Below, in pieces: positions 44,017-54,358 of a stretch of 64,000 nucleotides of DNA. The notes under the pieces are model-generated. The model was given only the letters and a program-made list of their open reading frames with translations, searched no databases and was not told the origin of the DNA. The position numbers and the translations under genes were made by a program. Source of the DNA: Vanrija pseudolonga (lineage: Eukaryota; Basidiomycota; Tremellomycetes; Trichosporonales; Trichosporonaceae). Location: contig NC_085853.1 in the NCBI RefSeq assembly GCF_020906515.1, positions 1,116,001 through 1,180,000 of the forward strand, written 5' to 3'. Every line of letters starts with the position of its first letter. Positions within the stretch are counted from its first letter, which is position 1.

Positions 44017-45897
44017 TCAAGCCCTGCGGCGAAGAACCTTCTGGCCAGCCTTCTTGATTGCCGCAGCAATCTTGCGAGGCGCCTTGCGAGTCTTGGCGCG
44101 CATCCGAGCCATGCGGGACAGAGCGGCCGACTCGAAGACAACCTCCCCCTCCATCTCCTCCACAGCTTCACTCACTTGCTCCCCGACAAAAGGCGGGTCG
44201 CATGCCTCGCCGTCCTGGACGACTGCAGGCTCCAGTTCCTCGCCGACGGTGGCGTTCTCGATTGCTGTAACTTGAGCGACAGCGTTCGAGGTCGCCTCGT
44301 CGTCGCCGATCGGCAACCCCATGAGGGTGAGTGCCGCGGTGTAGTTGTCGAGGACATCACCCTCGAGGCTACCGGGAACTGGGGGGAGCATAGCTGTCAG
44401 TTGGCGCATTGCCCACACCACACCGATGAGATCGATGCGGATGTGGACATTGCTGCCAGCGTTCTCGGAGGATTCCTCGTCATCCAACCCGGTTTCAAAG
44501 GCGGTCATGTCCAGGATCAGGCGTTCAAGCCTCCCCCAGAAAGGACCCCCGGAGCTCCATGGAGAACCAACGAATGAGAGTGTGCGGTCCCCTTCAATGG
44601 TCCAGAGGTCCGCCACATCCTCCGCCCCGGCACCTTGGAGACCATTCATGGCCCCCCAGTTGCTCGGAACCATGTCCACCTTGCCCGAGAAGAGGGAATA
44701 AAACGTAACCCCCAGGGCGAAGATGTCCGAGGTGTAGCCACACCAATCATCATCTCGCAGAGTCTCAGGGGCCATGAAACCAGGTGTGCCTCCCCCGCCC
44801 TCGATTGTGTAGGCTCCCTTGGGGATGCGCTCGGCGTTACCCAAGTCGGCCAGAACAACATGAAGGGGGTTCGTCGACATAACGAGAATGTTGCAGGGCT
44901 TGATGTCAAGGTGAACCCAACGCAACTTGTGCATGTGGGCCAAAGCCCCGACAACCTGCCTCGCCACGGAAAGCTTCTCCTCCAGAGACAGAATGCCCTT
45001 CTCGATGGCGTTCCACAGAGACGTCTCAGCAAGGGGTAGACCAATGGTGGTCTCCCTCGCCGTATTGTCGTAGTGGTCGAAAAAGGAGTGGATGAGATGG
45101 GGGTAGCGATACTCACGGCGGAAGAACCTCATTGCCTTGACCTCCATGGCACCGGGTCGAGATGTTGAGCCTTCTTCGGGAGTGAGGATCTTGAGGGCCA
45201 TCTTGATCGGCCACTTGCGGGCGCGGTAACCTGAGAGTGTGAAAACGCTCCCAAAAGAGCCACTGCCAAGCGGCTTCTCTCCCTGCTTCATCCAGTAGTC
45301 ACGAGTGCCAGGCCAAAGCCTATACTCGGACACCTGCATGACCAACCTCTCTTGCTCCACGGAGCGGTAGAGGTCAATCGGGCCGTTCTCACCCCGGGGG
45401 TTGATCATCTTGCACCACTTGCCAAAAACGTCCTCAAAGACTGGCCTGAGCGCCAGCTCAAAGAGTCCGTTCATGAGATGAGTAGACAAGGGGGTGGACT
45501 CGTCATACCAGAGCTCAGGGGCAGGGATGAGGTAGGGAAGACACGGGGGGAGGGCAGGGAGGGTGGCAATAGCGAGGTAGGCAGCGGTAAGGGCAAGAGC
45601 AGCGCTCGCGCCTGGTGCCGCGCCCACAGGACGGAGGAGAGGGACAGCAAAGCTGACCCCAACATTGGAGGTCGCAACCTCAGAGGGGGGAAGGATGGGG
45701 GCAGAGAGGAGGGCGGGAGAGGAGGAGAGCGGGAGGGCGGGAGGAGAGAGAGTAGGAGAGGGGGTGGGGGTTGGGGCTCGGGCTGGGTTGGTTGGAGCAT
45801 TCGCTCCGGGCTTCATAGTAAGGCCGGCCTCAACCTCAGGGCGGGTGCCACCGAGGCCGAGACGGGCAGTGAGGTTGGAGTAGAGCTTGCGGAACAT
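44017..45897 (-). CDS. Protein kinase-like protein with N-terminal low-complexity and hydrophobic region
   Basis: Uninterrupted 626 aa, unusual here because most genes are heavily spliced. Residues 27-75 are P/A/S/T-rich; 98-124 are hydrophobic (a possible membrane segment). The kinase domain has glycine loop LGSGSFGSV (210-218), lysine K236 in MALKIL, catalytic loop VHLDIKPCNIL (D331, N336; HLD in place of HRD), DLG (351-353) in place of DFG, then GTPGFMAPETLRDDDWCGYTS and DIFALGVTFYSLFSG. All key catalytic residues are kept, so activity is possible. The C-terminal ~100 residues are acidic, then end basic (KIAAAIKKAGQKVLRRRA). It belongs to no named kinase group that I recognise. The hydrophobic-plus-kinase layout recalls the gene at 1-1305. 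Confidence 0.88.
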   Translation of the reverse strand: MFRKLYSNLTARLGLGGTRPEVEAGLTMKPGANAPTNPARAPTPTPSPTLSPPALPLSSSPALLSAPILPPSEVATSNVGVSFAVPLLRPVGAAPGASAALALTAAYLAIATLPALPPCLPYLIPAPELWYDESTPLSTHLMNGLFELALRPVFEDVFGKWCKMINPRGENGPIDLYRSVEQERLVMQVSEYRLWPGTRDYWMKQGEKPLGSGSFGSVFTLSGYRARKWPIKMALKILTPEEGSTSRPGAMEVKAMRFFRREYRYPHLIHSFFDHYDNTARETTIGLPLAETSLWNAIEKGILSLEEKLSVARQVVGALAHMHKLRWVHLDIKPCNILVMSTNPLHVVLADLGNAERIPKGAYTIEGGGGTPGFMAPETLRDDDWCGYTSDIFALGVTFYSLFSGKVDMVPSNWGAMNGLQGAGAEDVADLWTIEGDRTLSFVGSPWSSGGPFWGRLERLILDMTAFETGLDDEESSENAGSNVHIRIDLIGVVWAMRQLTAMLPPVPGSLEGDVLDNYTAALTLMGLPIGDDEATSNAVAQVTAIENATVGEELEPAVVQDGEACDPPFVGEQVSEAVEEMEGEVVFESAALSRMARMRAKTRKAPRKIAAAIKKAGQKVLRRRA

Positions 45898-46833
45898 GTC
45901 TTTAAGCTCTGGATGGGTGGATGGGGGAGAAGCTGAAGAGAAGAAGAGTAGGCGTGAGAACGAAAAATTGCAGCGGGTGGGTGGGAGGCTGGGGGGTAGG
46001 CGTGCCGCGGTGACAAAAATCAGTCGCGTGGCAGTATGGCTGGTGTCGTAGCACCACTATGGGGGCGGGCTCAAAGACGGCGTTTTGGAGAGTCCGCGAG
46101 GTTGGCAGTGACGTACGTGGCAGTTGGTGGTGGGTGTTGTAAAGAGTCAAGCACGTTGCCATGCATTAAAAGAAAGTCGATGGAGATGTGGAGAGAGAGA
46201 AGAGTGGATGCTGCCTCATGTAGGGATATATACGTGCGTGGGATCGGCGGTGTGTATGCTCAAAGAAGACGGGATCTGCGTGCACGGTGGGTGGGGAATA
46301 ATGTTTGTGGCACCGACCTTCTGGATCCGTGCAGCGTCTGCCAAAGCCTTAGTTAGCCGCCCCCTATGTCCCGCCAAGGTAGACTTTCAAAATGCCCCCG
46401 TGACAAGACGCGACGCGACACGCCAAACATGCCAACACGTCGCCTCTGTCTTCTCTTCTTAACCATCTCTCACTCAACCTTCTTCCACATCTCTTCACCC
46501 ATTCTTCCACAGCTCTTCACCTCTCTTTCATATCTCTTCACCTCTCTTTCCATCACCGCATGCTCCTCGCACTCGCCAACTCGCCAACCATCCGCGCTCC
46601 CTCAAAATCTGCCAACCAACAGACGCCCCAGTGGCCAACATTAAAAGGTGGATGGGTGTCGGCTTTCTGGCTAGGAGAGGGCGCAGAGCATGGGGCCTCG
46701 CGTCGAGGACCATCTGGTCTTGGGATGCACGGCCTTGCAGTCTTCAGGAGCCGATGGACGGGGCCGCCCTGCCATCTCCCTTGGTACGAGAGCGCGTCTG
46801 TTTTAGTTGTCTCTCTGGTGAAAGGGTTCTCCA
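45898..46833. other. Intergenic region with pyrimidine-rich tract
   Basis: Holds the promoter of the 44 kb kinase-like gene. The plus strand from about 46441 to 46560 is strongly pyrimidine-rich. The block at about 46385-46450 is similar to 48467-48545 (CCCCGTG, ACGCCAAACAT, then CT-rich), part of a segmental duplication. Confidence 0.45.
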
Positions 46834-47241
46834 TCATCTCCAGCGCGAGCGAGGCGGCTTTCGGGCATTGTGTGCCGGTGGGCTGGTAACGGCCTGTTGG
46901 CGTGCGGTGCTTGGAGCAGTCTCAAGTCTGCGGACGCTTGGAAGCGAGTCTCGATCGTGGAACGCGTCGAACGTTGCCAACACTTCTTGTTTTGACGAAC
47001 GTCGGGGCGGTTCCCACTTGCCCCGAAACGTGTCCAACATCTCTCTAATGGTAAACGTGACGTGGTCTCCTCTTCTCCCTTCGGGGATTGGAGTCTGAGA
47101 ACGACTACAACTTTCCCCTAACCCTGACGCGTCGCTGGGGGACGTGTCATACACTTTGCCACTCCTCCGGGAGGCACCTGTGGCAGAGCCGCTGTTGCGA
47201 AAGAGTGAACAGCGACTCTCCCACAGGTTAAGGCTCCACAA
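46834..47241 (-). CDS. Diverged small paralogue A (open frame, N-terminus unresolved)
   Basis: An open frame whose translation resembles that of the locus at 48702-49308. It shares VTF, then R-x4-DT(F/Y), then PRRSSKQEVLATFDA against PRRSSQYELDTFDA, and ends in NARKPPRSRWR against YNALKSRWR. No ATG opens the frame (the first is at 47040), so an upstream exon or decay is implied. Function unknown. Called because of the protein-level similarity to locus B, not from any known domain. Confidence 0.3.
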   Translation of the reverse strand: MWSLNLWESRCSLFRNSGSATGASRRSGKVYDTSPSDASGLGESCSRSQTPIPEGRRGDHVTFTIREMLDTFRGKWEPPRRSSKQEVLATFDAFHDRDSLPSVRRLETAPSTARQQAVTSPPAHNARKPPRSRWR

Positions 47242-48701
47242 GTGACAAAAAACACAAGTGCAAGAAGCAGTCGTGTATACCTAAGATGCAGTGGTTCTCT
47301 TCTCCTAGCATACAATATCAGAAATGCTGACACCCCCATGCAGATTACCTTTGTCGATGGCGAGCCGCTTTATCCAGATCTATGTAGTTCACTGTATGCA
47401 TGTCGTTCTTGCAATTCAATGGTCGGCTCCACACTGTCTGTTGTTCCCCTCGTCTGCATGGCATCGCGAGTGACAAGTTGCCCTCCCTGTCACATTCCGT
47501 GCCAGTGTCCAGCCAAACTGTTCACAGGTGTGTGGTGTGGAGCGGTACCGGCGGATCGACCCGGACACCAACGCCTACTTTCTCCGAAAGCAGCGAGCAC
47601 ACCGGCCTAAGGTGTACGGTGTACGGTGCACGGTGCACGGTGTACGGTATACGGTATATCGGCGTACGGGCGTAGACAGGCGTATCAGACACGGTCTAGT
47701 TTCCTCCGATGCTCGGCCATGCTCCCCGAGCCTCGGGAGCCCATGTGACCGAGGCGTCACGTGTGTTGCGCTTTGTACTACCGCGGTACCGCGAGATGGT
47801 GGCAGGATAATGACGCCCACTGCGACCCAAACACGACTGGCCCCAAGTGGCGGTGTGACGACGCGCACGACGCGTGACGGTGCCTGAAATGCATCGTGTC
47901 GCCACGCCACCATTCAAACACCCGAAGCGCGTCGCCATCCCATGTCATTTGCTTTCAGACCCCGCACGCTGAGAATCCACAGCGCATATGATGTCAGGAC
48001 ATCAGGTGGTGAGGCATGGGCACTGCTATCAACAGTTTGCAACGTCTCTGCTAGGTGTACTGGAGATACTTTGAATCAAGTGTGAATTACGGGGGTACAC
48101 CGCCAAATCGGGCGCAGTTGTGCAGCTGTCCTCGGTCATATGCGGTGATCCTCCCGACGCCCGGCGGTCAGTGTCTCATGACCTTCGTTTACTGTCCGCG
48201 CTTCGCACTGCAGTGCCGCTGCGCATATCGAACGGTCGTCCAAACACCACGCGCTCCTGTGTGGCGGTGTGACGACGCGTGACAGTAACCCTGAAAGTGG
48301 GTCACATCCACATGATGTTTACGCGGCCCAGGTCTTCCTGGCTTTGTTTAGCGAGTCGCATTACACTGCCACGAGCGGGTGCAAGTCAATGACCCCTCTT
48401 CAGTGGACAAAACTTGATGCACGTGCGAATAGCCTCCGCGGGGCGATGCGAGGGTGTGACGGTCGATGAATGCCCCCGTGGTGCGAGACGCCAAACATCC
48501 AAGCACTTAAAGGGTCGCCACGTCCATCTATTCTTCTTCTCTTCACTCTCCCCCCATTCCACTCATACGCACACTACACCATCCCCCTCCCCCCCCGCTC
48601 CTCTCCTCGCCTCACTCGACCTCTCCTCTCTTCGTCGCCCACACTCGATCTTCAAGAGCTTCTAACTTTCTTACAAGGTGGGTTGGCGTCAGCGTTTTGT
48701 G
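47242..48701. other. Region between the paralogous loci, with short tandem repeats
   Basis: Holds a 7-bp tandem repeat (GGTGTAC/GGTGCAC) at about 47611-47660. A duplicated block near 47827-47885 and 48240-48292 shares GTGGCGGTGTGACGACGCG, then TGAC and CCTGAAA. It ends in a pyrimidine-rich tract at about 48524-48660. No confident gene. Confidence 0.5.
47611..47660 (+). repeat. Heptanucleotide tandem repeat
   Basis: About six to seven units of GGTGTAC with variants GGTGCAC and GGTATAC. Confidence 0.75.
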
Positions 48702-49308
48702 TTATGGCGATTCCATGTTTGAGCGCCAGCGGGACTTCAGAGCATTGTAAGCCGGTTCGGGGCACCGTGACTGCAGATGCTTGTACCTCTCCATTAAGTT
48801 GGATCGAGGGGGAGTCTCACGATGCGGACGCTTAGACGCCCACTTTTGATGGGAACGGCTAGCAAGGTTAGCTATGGCCGATGCGCTAGCGGGGCGGGGG
48901 GGCTGGGGGGGCCATTCCTGCGGTGGATGGTTGGTGGCCCAGTCGGAGTCTGTCTTTGCCATGGTACTGGTGAAACGGAGTTCCAGTGTCGCGCGAGCGT
49001 GGTTGTACCCTTGCACTGGCGGACAGGGCTGGTGACGGCCGTGGTCGTTCGGTGCAAGAAGGGCAACCTCTGCCTTGACCGCTTCATTTGGCTTCTCTCG
49101 GAGTAACAGTCGCGTCGAACGTGTCCAATTCATACTGTGACGAACGTCGGGGCACCTTGTTCAGAGGGCCCTCATACGTGTCCCACGAGTCTCTCCTGAC
49201 AAACGTGACGCGTCTCACTCGCTTCCCGACTCTCTGACGAGAGTTGCGAGTCGGCATCCGCATAGGCATTCTCTCTTCCCGTTTCGTGGGGCGACCGGTG
49301 TGTGACAT
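48702..49308 (-). CDS. Diverged small paralogue B, hypothetical
   Basis: Begins MSHTGRPTKREER at a true ATG. A 34-nt segment with GT-AG ends (49107-49074) joins two open frames in phase and gives about 190 aa. The donor (GTTACT) is poor, so the join is tentative. The first exon has RRVTFVRRDSWDTYEG and PRRSSQYELDTFDA, matching locus A. The second exon is P/A/S-rich (WPPQPPRPASASA) and ends YNALKSRWRSNMESP. No family recognised. The pair looks like a local duplication. Confidence 0.35.
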
Positions 49309-49973
49309 TCTTGCCGACTCTTACGAGAGGCGCCGGAGATAGGGCTGCAAAGATCACCCCTAGCACGGCTTGCGGCTCTGAATAATAACCAAGCGCGGCG
49401 ATGTTGCAGTCCCTCCTACACTGGGGTTTACCTTTCCCATCCGAGTGGTGTTTCGTTCATGCATCAGAACGCTGACCCAACCCCCCCTCTTAACAGACCG
49501 CCATTCCTCGCCCGCCCGCACCCTCTGCACCGGGTGTTACCTCGTAGAGCTCTACATATTTTCACACTTGGTTGACTATGCATGCTTTGTTGTCCCTGCC
49601 GTCGCTCGTAGCACCAGTCTATGTATGCCGTGTTGCTTGGTGCTATACCTCAAAGCAGTCGTTCGGGTTACTAGCGGTCGTGGGACGATTCGGCAAGTCA
49701 GGTGCGCCAGGGCTGCAAAGACGCGTCGTACATACAAAGTCGCGTGATACAAAGCCCCTTAACGCCGCGCCTTCCCTCCCTATGAAGCCCTCGTTTGCTC
49801 CACCTGTTATCCCACTTGGTGGTGTTTGCATGACAAGACAAGAATGCATAGTCATTGAACAAGGCTACTTCCTCAGAACAAGCGACGGGGAAGTTCCTCT
49901 CCCTCAAAATCAAAAGACGTCCTGAGGTCGAGGCGACCCGAGGAGCGTTCCGACCCTGAGTGAGGTATTAGTC
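49309..49973. other. Intergenic region
   Basis: About 660 bp with no convincing frame and no clear repeat beyond the end of the duplicated block near 49330. Confidence 0.4.
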
Positions 49974-50803
49974 TTAGTGTAACAGCATTTCTCTGGGGCA
50001 CAACTCACGAAGGACACCGGACAGGTAGTCGGCGATGAGGTGACGGTCAAGGGCGGCAAAGAGGAGGCGGGGGCAAAGCGTGATGCCGTTCTTCTGGCCC
50101 TTGCGGACCGGGCGTGGCGGGTGTGCCACGAGGAGCTTGACGAGTAGTAGGTCACGGAGCCGGATGGCAGCGAGAACAACACCAATCTCAACGGCCTTGG
50201 TCACACTGACGAGCACGCGAACGAGGTCATGGTCACGGTGCTCGACTGCATGGCGGAGAAGCGGGCGGTACGTGCCGCTGCAAAGATACCCTTCGTCGAG
50301 GAGGAAGAGCATCAGCTTGCGGGGGGGACCGGTGAGCTTGCACGTAGCCCCATCGAGGTGGGGAGGGAGGATCTGGACAGGCTGCTGGTGTAGACCGCGC
50401 GCCGCACACCTTGATACAATCTGCCTCGCTACGTCCTTGTTGACGACGGTGTGCGTGATCGCCTTAGTCAGGATGGCACGCTGGTTCTTCATCGTGTCTT
50501 AGCGATTGATGAGGAACTCGGCGACGGAGAGCGGCGGAGCGGTCGAGATGGCGTCGTGAACGCGACGGCACACCTCGGGCAGGTGCGTGTTGCCGGCGAG
50601 GACGTGGATGCGGACGATGATCTGTGTGCGCACGGGCGTCAGCGTCGGTGTGTGTGTTTGTCTGTGCGCGCTGCGCCCGGCGACGATCTCACCTCGGCGG
50701 GCAGTGACAGCATCGTCACGCGCGGAGGACCACGAGCCTTAGCAGCAGCGGCGGCGGCCTTCTTGCGCGCCTTGTTGCGCCTGATGCGCTGGCGATCGGA
50801 CAT
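49974..50803 (-). pseudogene. F-box-like/ankyrin-like hypothetical gene with one in-frame stop
   Basis: Exon 1 (50803-50693) starts MSDRQRIRRNKARKK and ends LPAE. A 71-nt intron follows, and exon 2 begins IIVRIHVLAGNTHLPEVCRR. Together they give LSLPAEIIVRIHVL, which is F-box-like. The frame then meets TAA at 50501-50499 and continues in the same frame with DTMKNQRAILTKAITHTVVN for 172 more codons to 49974. The later part (LMLFLLDEGYLCSGTYRPLL, LLRHAVEHRDHDLVRVLVSV) has the look of degenerate ankyrin-type helix pairs. The single stop with intact frame on both sides suggests a recent nonsense change, a sequence error, or two separate genes. Confidence 0.6.
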
Positions 50804-52168
50804 GGTACTGGTGTATGGGTGGATGGTAAGTGGGGTGGAGTGTTTGTCTGCATGTCTTGCGGCGGGCGGTGCGTCAGGGCTTTGCTTCCGCATGTCTGTG
50901 TAGCGCGGCTGACTTTGGCTGGCTCCTCCGTCTCCCAAGTATCTGCGTTCATGCCCACGGCGGTGGTTATGCATCAGGTTGTCTACAAGAGTATGACTGG
51001 AGCTTCTCCCACGCCCGAGAACCGTGACAGCAGATTGCGGGATGCTGAGGTCCTGTGGGTGTCAGCGTTCTGATGCCCATTGAGATTGAACCCTCTGTCG
51101 TGAATCAAGTCGGACACGTGAGGGACTCGCAGTTCTATCTCGTGTGCCCAAATATCGTACCGCCGCTGGAAACGGTATCGACGTGCCTCCCGGGGGAGTG
51201 GCGAGAGATCGGTCATGTCGCAGAGGGTTCAAAGGTTGGGAGGAAGTGGGGATGGATGATTAGGGATGACTACACAACGGTAGATGAGCAGGAGCGTGGG
51301 AGAAAGGTATATACTGGGGCGCGCGCCAAACAACCACATCACACCGTCGTTCGTCGCGACATGGACTACTGGAACCGTTAAAGGGAATTTCCCGCCCTAA
51401 ACGCCCACCGTCGCCTACAGTGAGGGCCGGGCCGTCTTCCACGTCGCTCCCGAGGGTGGCCAACACTCTGCTCGACCCGATACACACCCAGATCTCGAGC
51501 GATCGCAGACTTGAAGCTGCCCCATCCGCACCGTTAAAGGGAATGGGCCGTCCTAAACGCCCAAATGTCCCCAGCGACAAATGAGGGCCGATAACGGCGG
51601 AGCAGCCTCGCTCTCGCTCGAACGGGGAACAATCCCGACGGACACTGAAACGCGAGTGCACCCACCATGACTTGTTTGTTAGGAGTCGAGTTTGGGTCGC
51701 AAGGTGAACGGGTAGATGTGTTGATGATGAGTGCCGATGAGTGTCGTTCCAGGAGACAAGGATGGGATAGCAAAGTTGACAAACAGCGAAATTGGCTGCA
51801 ACTATTCCGTCTCTCGTCGACTTGTCGCCCGTGACGCGGGGCGCAGCGAGATGCGATGACGGCCGTGAAGTGCGGTGGAGGCAGACGATTTATTTAGGCC
51901 GCAATGTTGAGATGCACCAATCCATTCCATAATGACTTCCACAAGCCTTTGTGCACATCTCCCTTGCTCCATTGGACCCATCCATGCGTGCATCCATCGT
52001 ATGCATGCTGTTACTTGTGGATGTACTGTCTACAATGTTGCGGGATGGCTTTAGGCACGAAAGTCACGTGACGATACGACGGAATCAAATTTGGTTCACC
52101 TCCACCAGCGATGTCCTCGGCAGACATTGCCTTCAAGATCGTGGATACAACGCGATATGTAGTGCGAG
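50804..52168. other. Intergenic region with a duplicated block
   Basis: Holds two copies of an about 60-bp block (51373 and 51530). No confident gene. Confidence 0.45.
51373..51592 (+). repeat. Two direct copies of an about 60-bp block, 157 bp apart
   Basis: Copy 1 starts at 51373, copy 2 at 51530. Both run ACCGTTAAAGGGAAT, then CCTAAACGCCCA, then TGAGGGCCG. Confidence 0.75.
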
Positions 52169-54358
52169 CTAAGTATCAGGCTTACTCCGCCCCTCCAGCA
52201 ACCTCTCCTCGATGTGGCTCGGGCCGTGGAACCGCTTGCGGCCGTCAAACACCCATGTCAAGCCCGTCATGATGAACACGATCACGACAACCACGATGAT
52301 GTAGTTCATCGATGTACCGGTCACGGGAAGCGCAGGCGGGAAGAGGAACACAACGCTCGTTAGGCAGAGGTATGCAAGACCTTGGAGGTTGACGATACCT
52401 GGTGGGGTCAGATTGGACACCCTTCCTAGCTGCTCACGTCGCCAGCGGCCGAGCGACCAGCGCCGGGGCTGCCCGTCGAAGACCTTCTCACCGCGAATGA
52501 CGAGGATGATGACTGAGTGTCAGTGGTGTAGAGCGGTGGAAACGCACGAGGCACAATGTAGCTGAAGTTGAGGAAGAACATGGACGAGCCGGCGATGGCG
52601 TTGAAGGCGACGGTGGAGCCGAGGTCTGGGGTCAGCTGGGATTCGCACGCACCGACTCACAGATCGTGCCCAGCACGATGGAGCAGACAAACACAGCCAC
52701 GAGGGACCACACCGGGACCTTAAGCGTCAGGTGGACCGGTGCGAGATAAGGCGACAGGCCAGCAACGCTGCGGTCGCGTGACAGGGTGAAGAGCATGCGC
52801 GAGGCGATGGTGTTGACACTCTGGAGAGCGTAGAGCATCGCGATGAGGTTGATGAGTACGAGGCATGTCGACTGGAGCGGGGCGTGAGCGTATGATAGCA
52901 GCGTGTAGTCAAGGGCAACTTACGCCAGCGGGGCTGCGAGTGGCTTGGAGATAGATCTCGAGGAGCGGTCCTGCGGGGCTACTGATCACCTTGTCGAGGT
53001 CCTTGATGACGAGCACGAGGATGACAAGGAAGATCCAGGACGTGACGGCGCCAAGGCCCACGGCCCACATGCTACCAGTTGTCAGCCACTGCTGCTGCTG
53101 GCGTCGACTGAGGACGGCTGAGTCAGACTCACATGACACGAGGCCCGTCACGCGACGGGAACGGAGTCTCCTCGAGGACGTGCGTGACGGCGTCGTAGCC
53201 TGCGAGGCCGAGGCAGCTCTGCAGCAGGCCGATGAGGAACGCCATGCCGTCGGGCCACTGGTGGTGTGAGCGATGCGAAGGCAGTGGATTCCACACTCTT
53301 CAACGCGCCGTGGCCTACTCACCCCAGTGACGTTGGTGAACTCGCCGAACACTTGCTTAGCCGGGCGGTACTCGCCGTGCGAGCAGGCCAGGACCACAAC
53401 AGACACGGTGACGATGCCGCCGACGCCCCAGTAGAAGCCCGACTCCTCGACGGCAGGCAGGATGCGGATGCCGAAAGTGTTGAGGAGGAAGCTGCCAGTG
53501 CCGAACGCGAGGAAGAGGAGGAAAATCATCCAGTTCTTCATGTCAAAGCTCGGGCTCCACATGGCGATGATGCTTGAGGATCGGTCAGCGGAGAAGGGCG
53601 GGACACTCACGTCTGGATGAAGGTCGCGTTGAAGCCGCAGTCGGTAGCTGTGAGGGTCACCCAGCCGGCAGTCGCGCACCACCCGACGAGGAAGCTCAGG
53701 CTGTTCTTCATGCGCGTCGGCGCGATAAGGTCTGCGATTCAGCGGGCGCGATGGACAATGACTCACAGGTCCAGTCGTACTGGCCACCGACCATCGGGTA
53801 GACATGGCAGAGCTCGGCACTGTGGGCATCAGCTTTACGAGCGCCCGTTGCGGTGGGCCGCTGCACGAGAACAGACGTCGCGGCTGCGGAATGCGACCAC
53901 GGCGGGGCACTGAGAGCGCTCGAGTCTCTGTCCACGGCTGACCACGTTGCGCGGGCCAACACTGTGCCTTGGGACACTCACAGTGATAAGGCCGACATGG
54001 ATGACCCCCACGCCGACACCAAGCAACCCCAGATAACGCTCACCGCGCCGCCAGCGGGGAATACGACACCAAGGCTGGAGTCAGCGCCCAGCGCCCACGG
54101 TACACACTCACGCTGCTGCCCTATCCGCCGCGTGTCAATCAGTGTGTTGCACGCGTGCACAGAGCCCACTCACATAGCTGCGAGTCAGCGCCGCCGCCCA
54201 ATCCACCACTCACCAGTCCAAGAGTTGAGGAGGATGAACGCGAGCCCGAGACACGATAAGAACGAGAAGCGCCGCTCGAGGCGCACCTCGCTGTGGACGG
54301 GCTCGACGCCGACCTTGATGTGCTTCTCGTCCTTGTCGTACGCGTCGTGTGATGACAT
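52169..54358 (-). CDS. APC-family amine/amino-acid permease (choline/GABA permease type)
   Basis: Plasma-membrane permease of the fungal amino acid/choline transporter group (Hnm1/Uga4-like); substrate inferred by family only. Thirteen exons give 513 aa: 54358-54214, 54177-54174, 54120-54112, 54074-53982, 53819-53767, 53731-53611, 53572-53323, 53257-53133, 53071-52924, 52871-52661, 52625-52548, 52512-52438, 52398-52169. Exons 2 and 3 are 4 and 9 nt; they restore LLNSWTAMAAALGVVFPAGG in helix 1, where the family requires it. Other marks: GGAVSVIWGCLVSAWGSS, AELCHVYPMVGGQYDW, SLSFLVGWCATAGWV, DAVTHVLEETPFPSRDGPRV and GSTVAFNAIAG. About 12 membrane segments. The N-terminal cytosolic tail is charged. 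Confidence 0.92.

Noticed and set aside
46560-46889. Plus-strand frame after the pyrimidine-rich tract (about 109 codons, MLLALANSP...)
   Set aside because: The pyrimidine tract suggested a promoter, but the duplicate copy at 48.7 kb keeps no matching plus-strand frame, whereas the minus-strand frame is matched.
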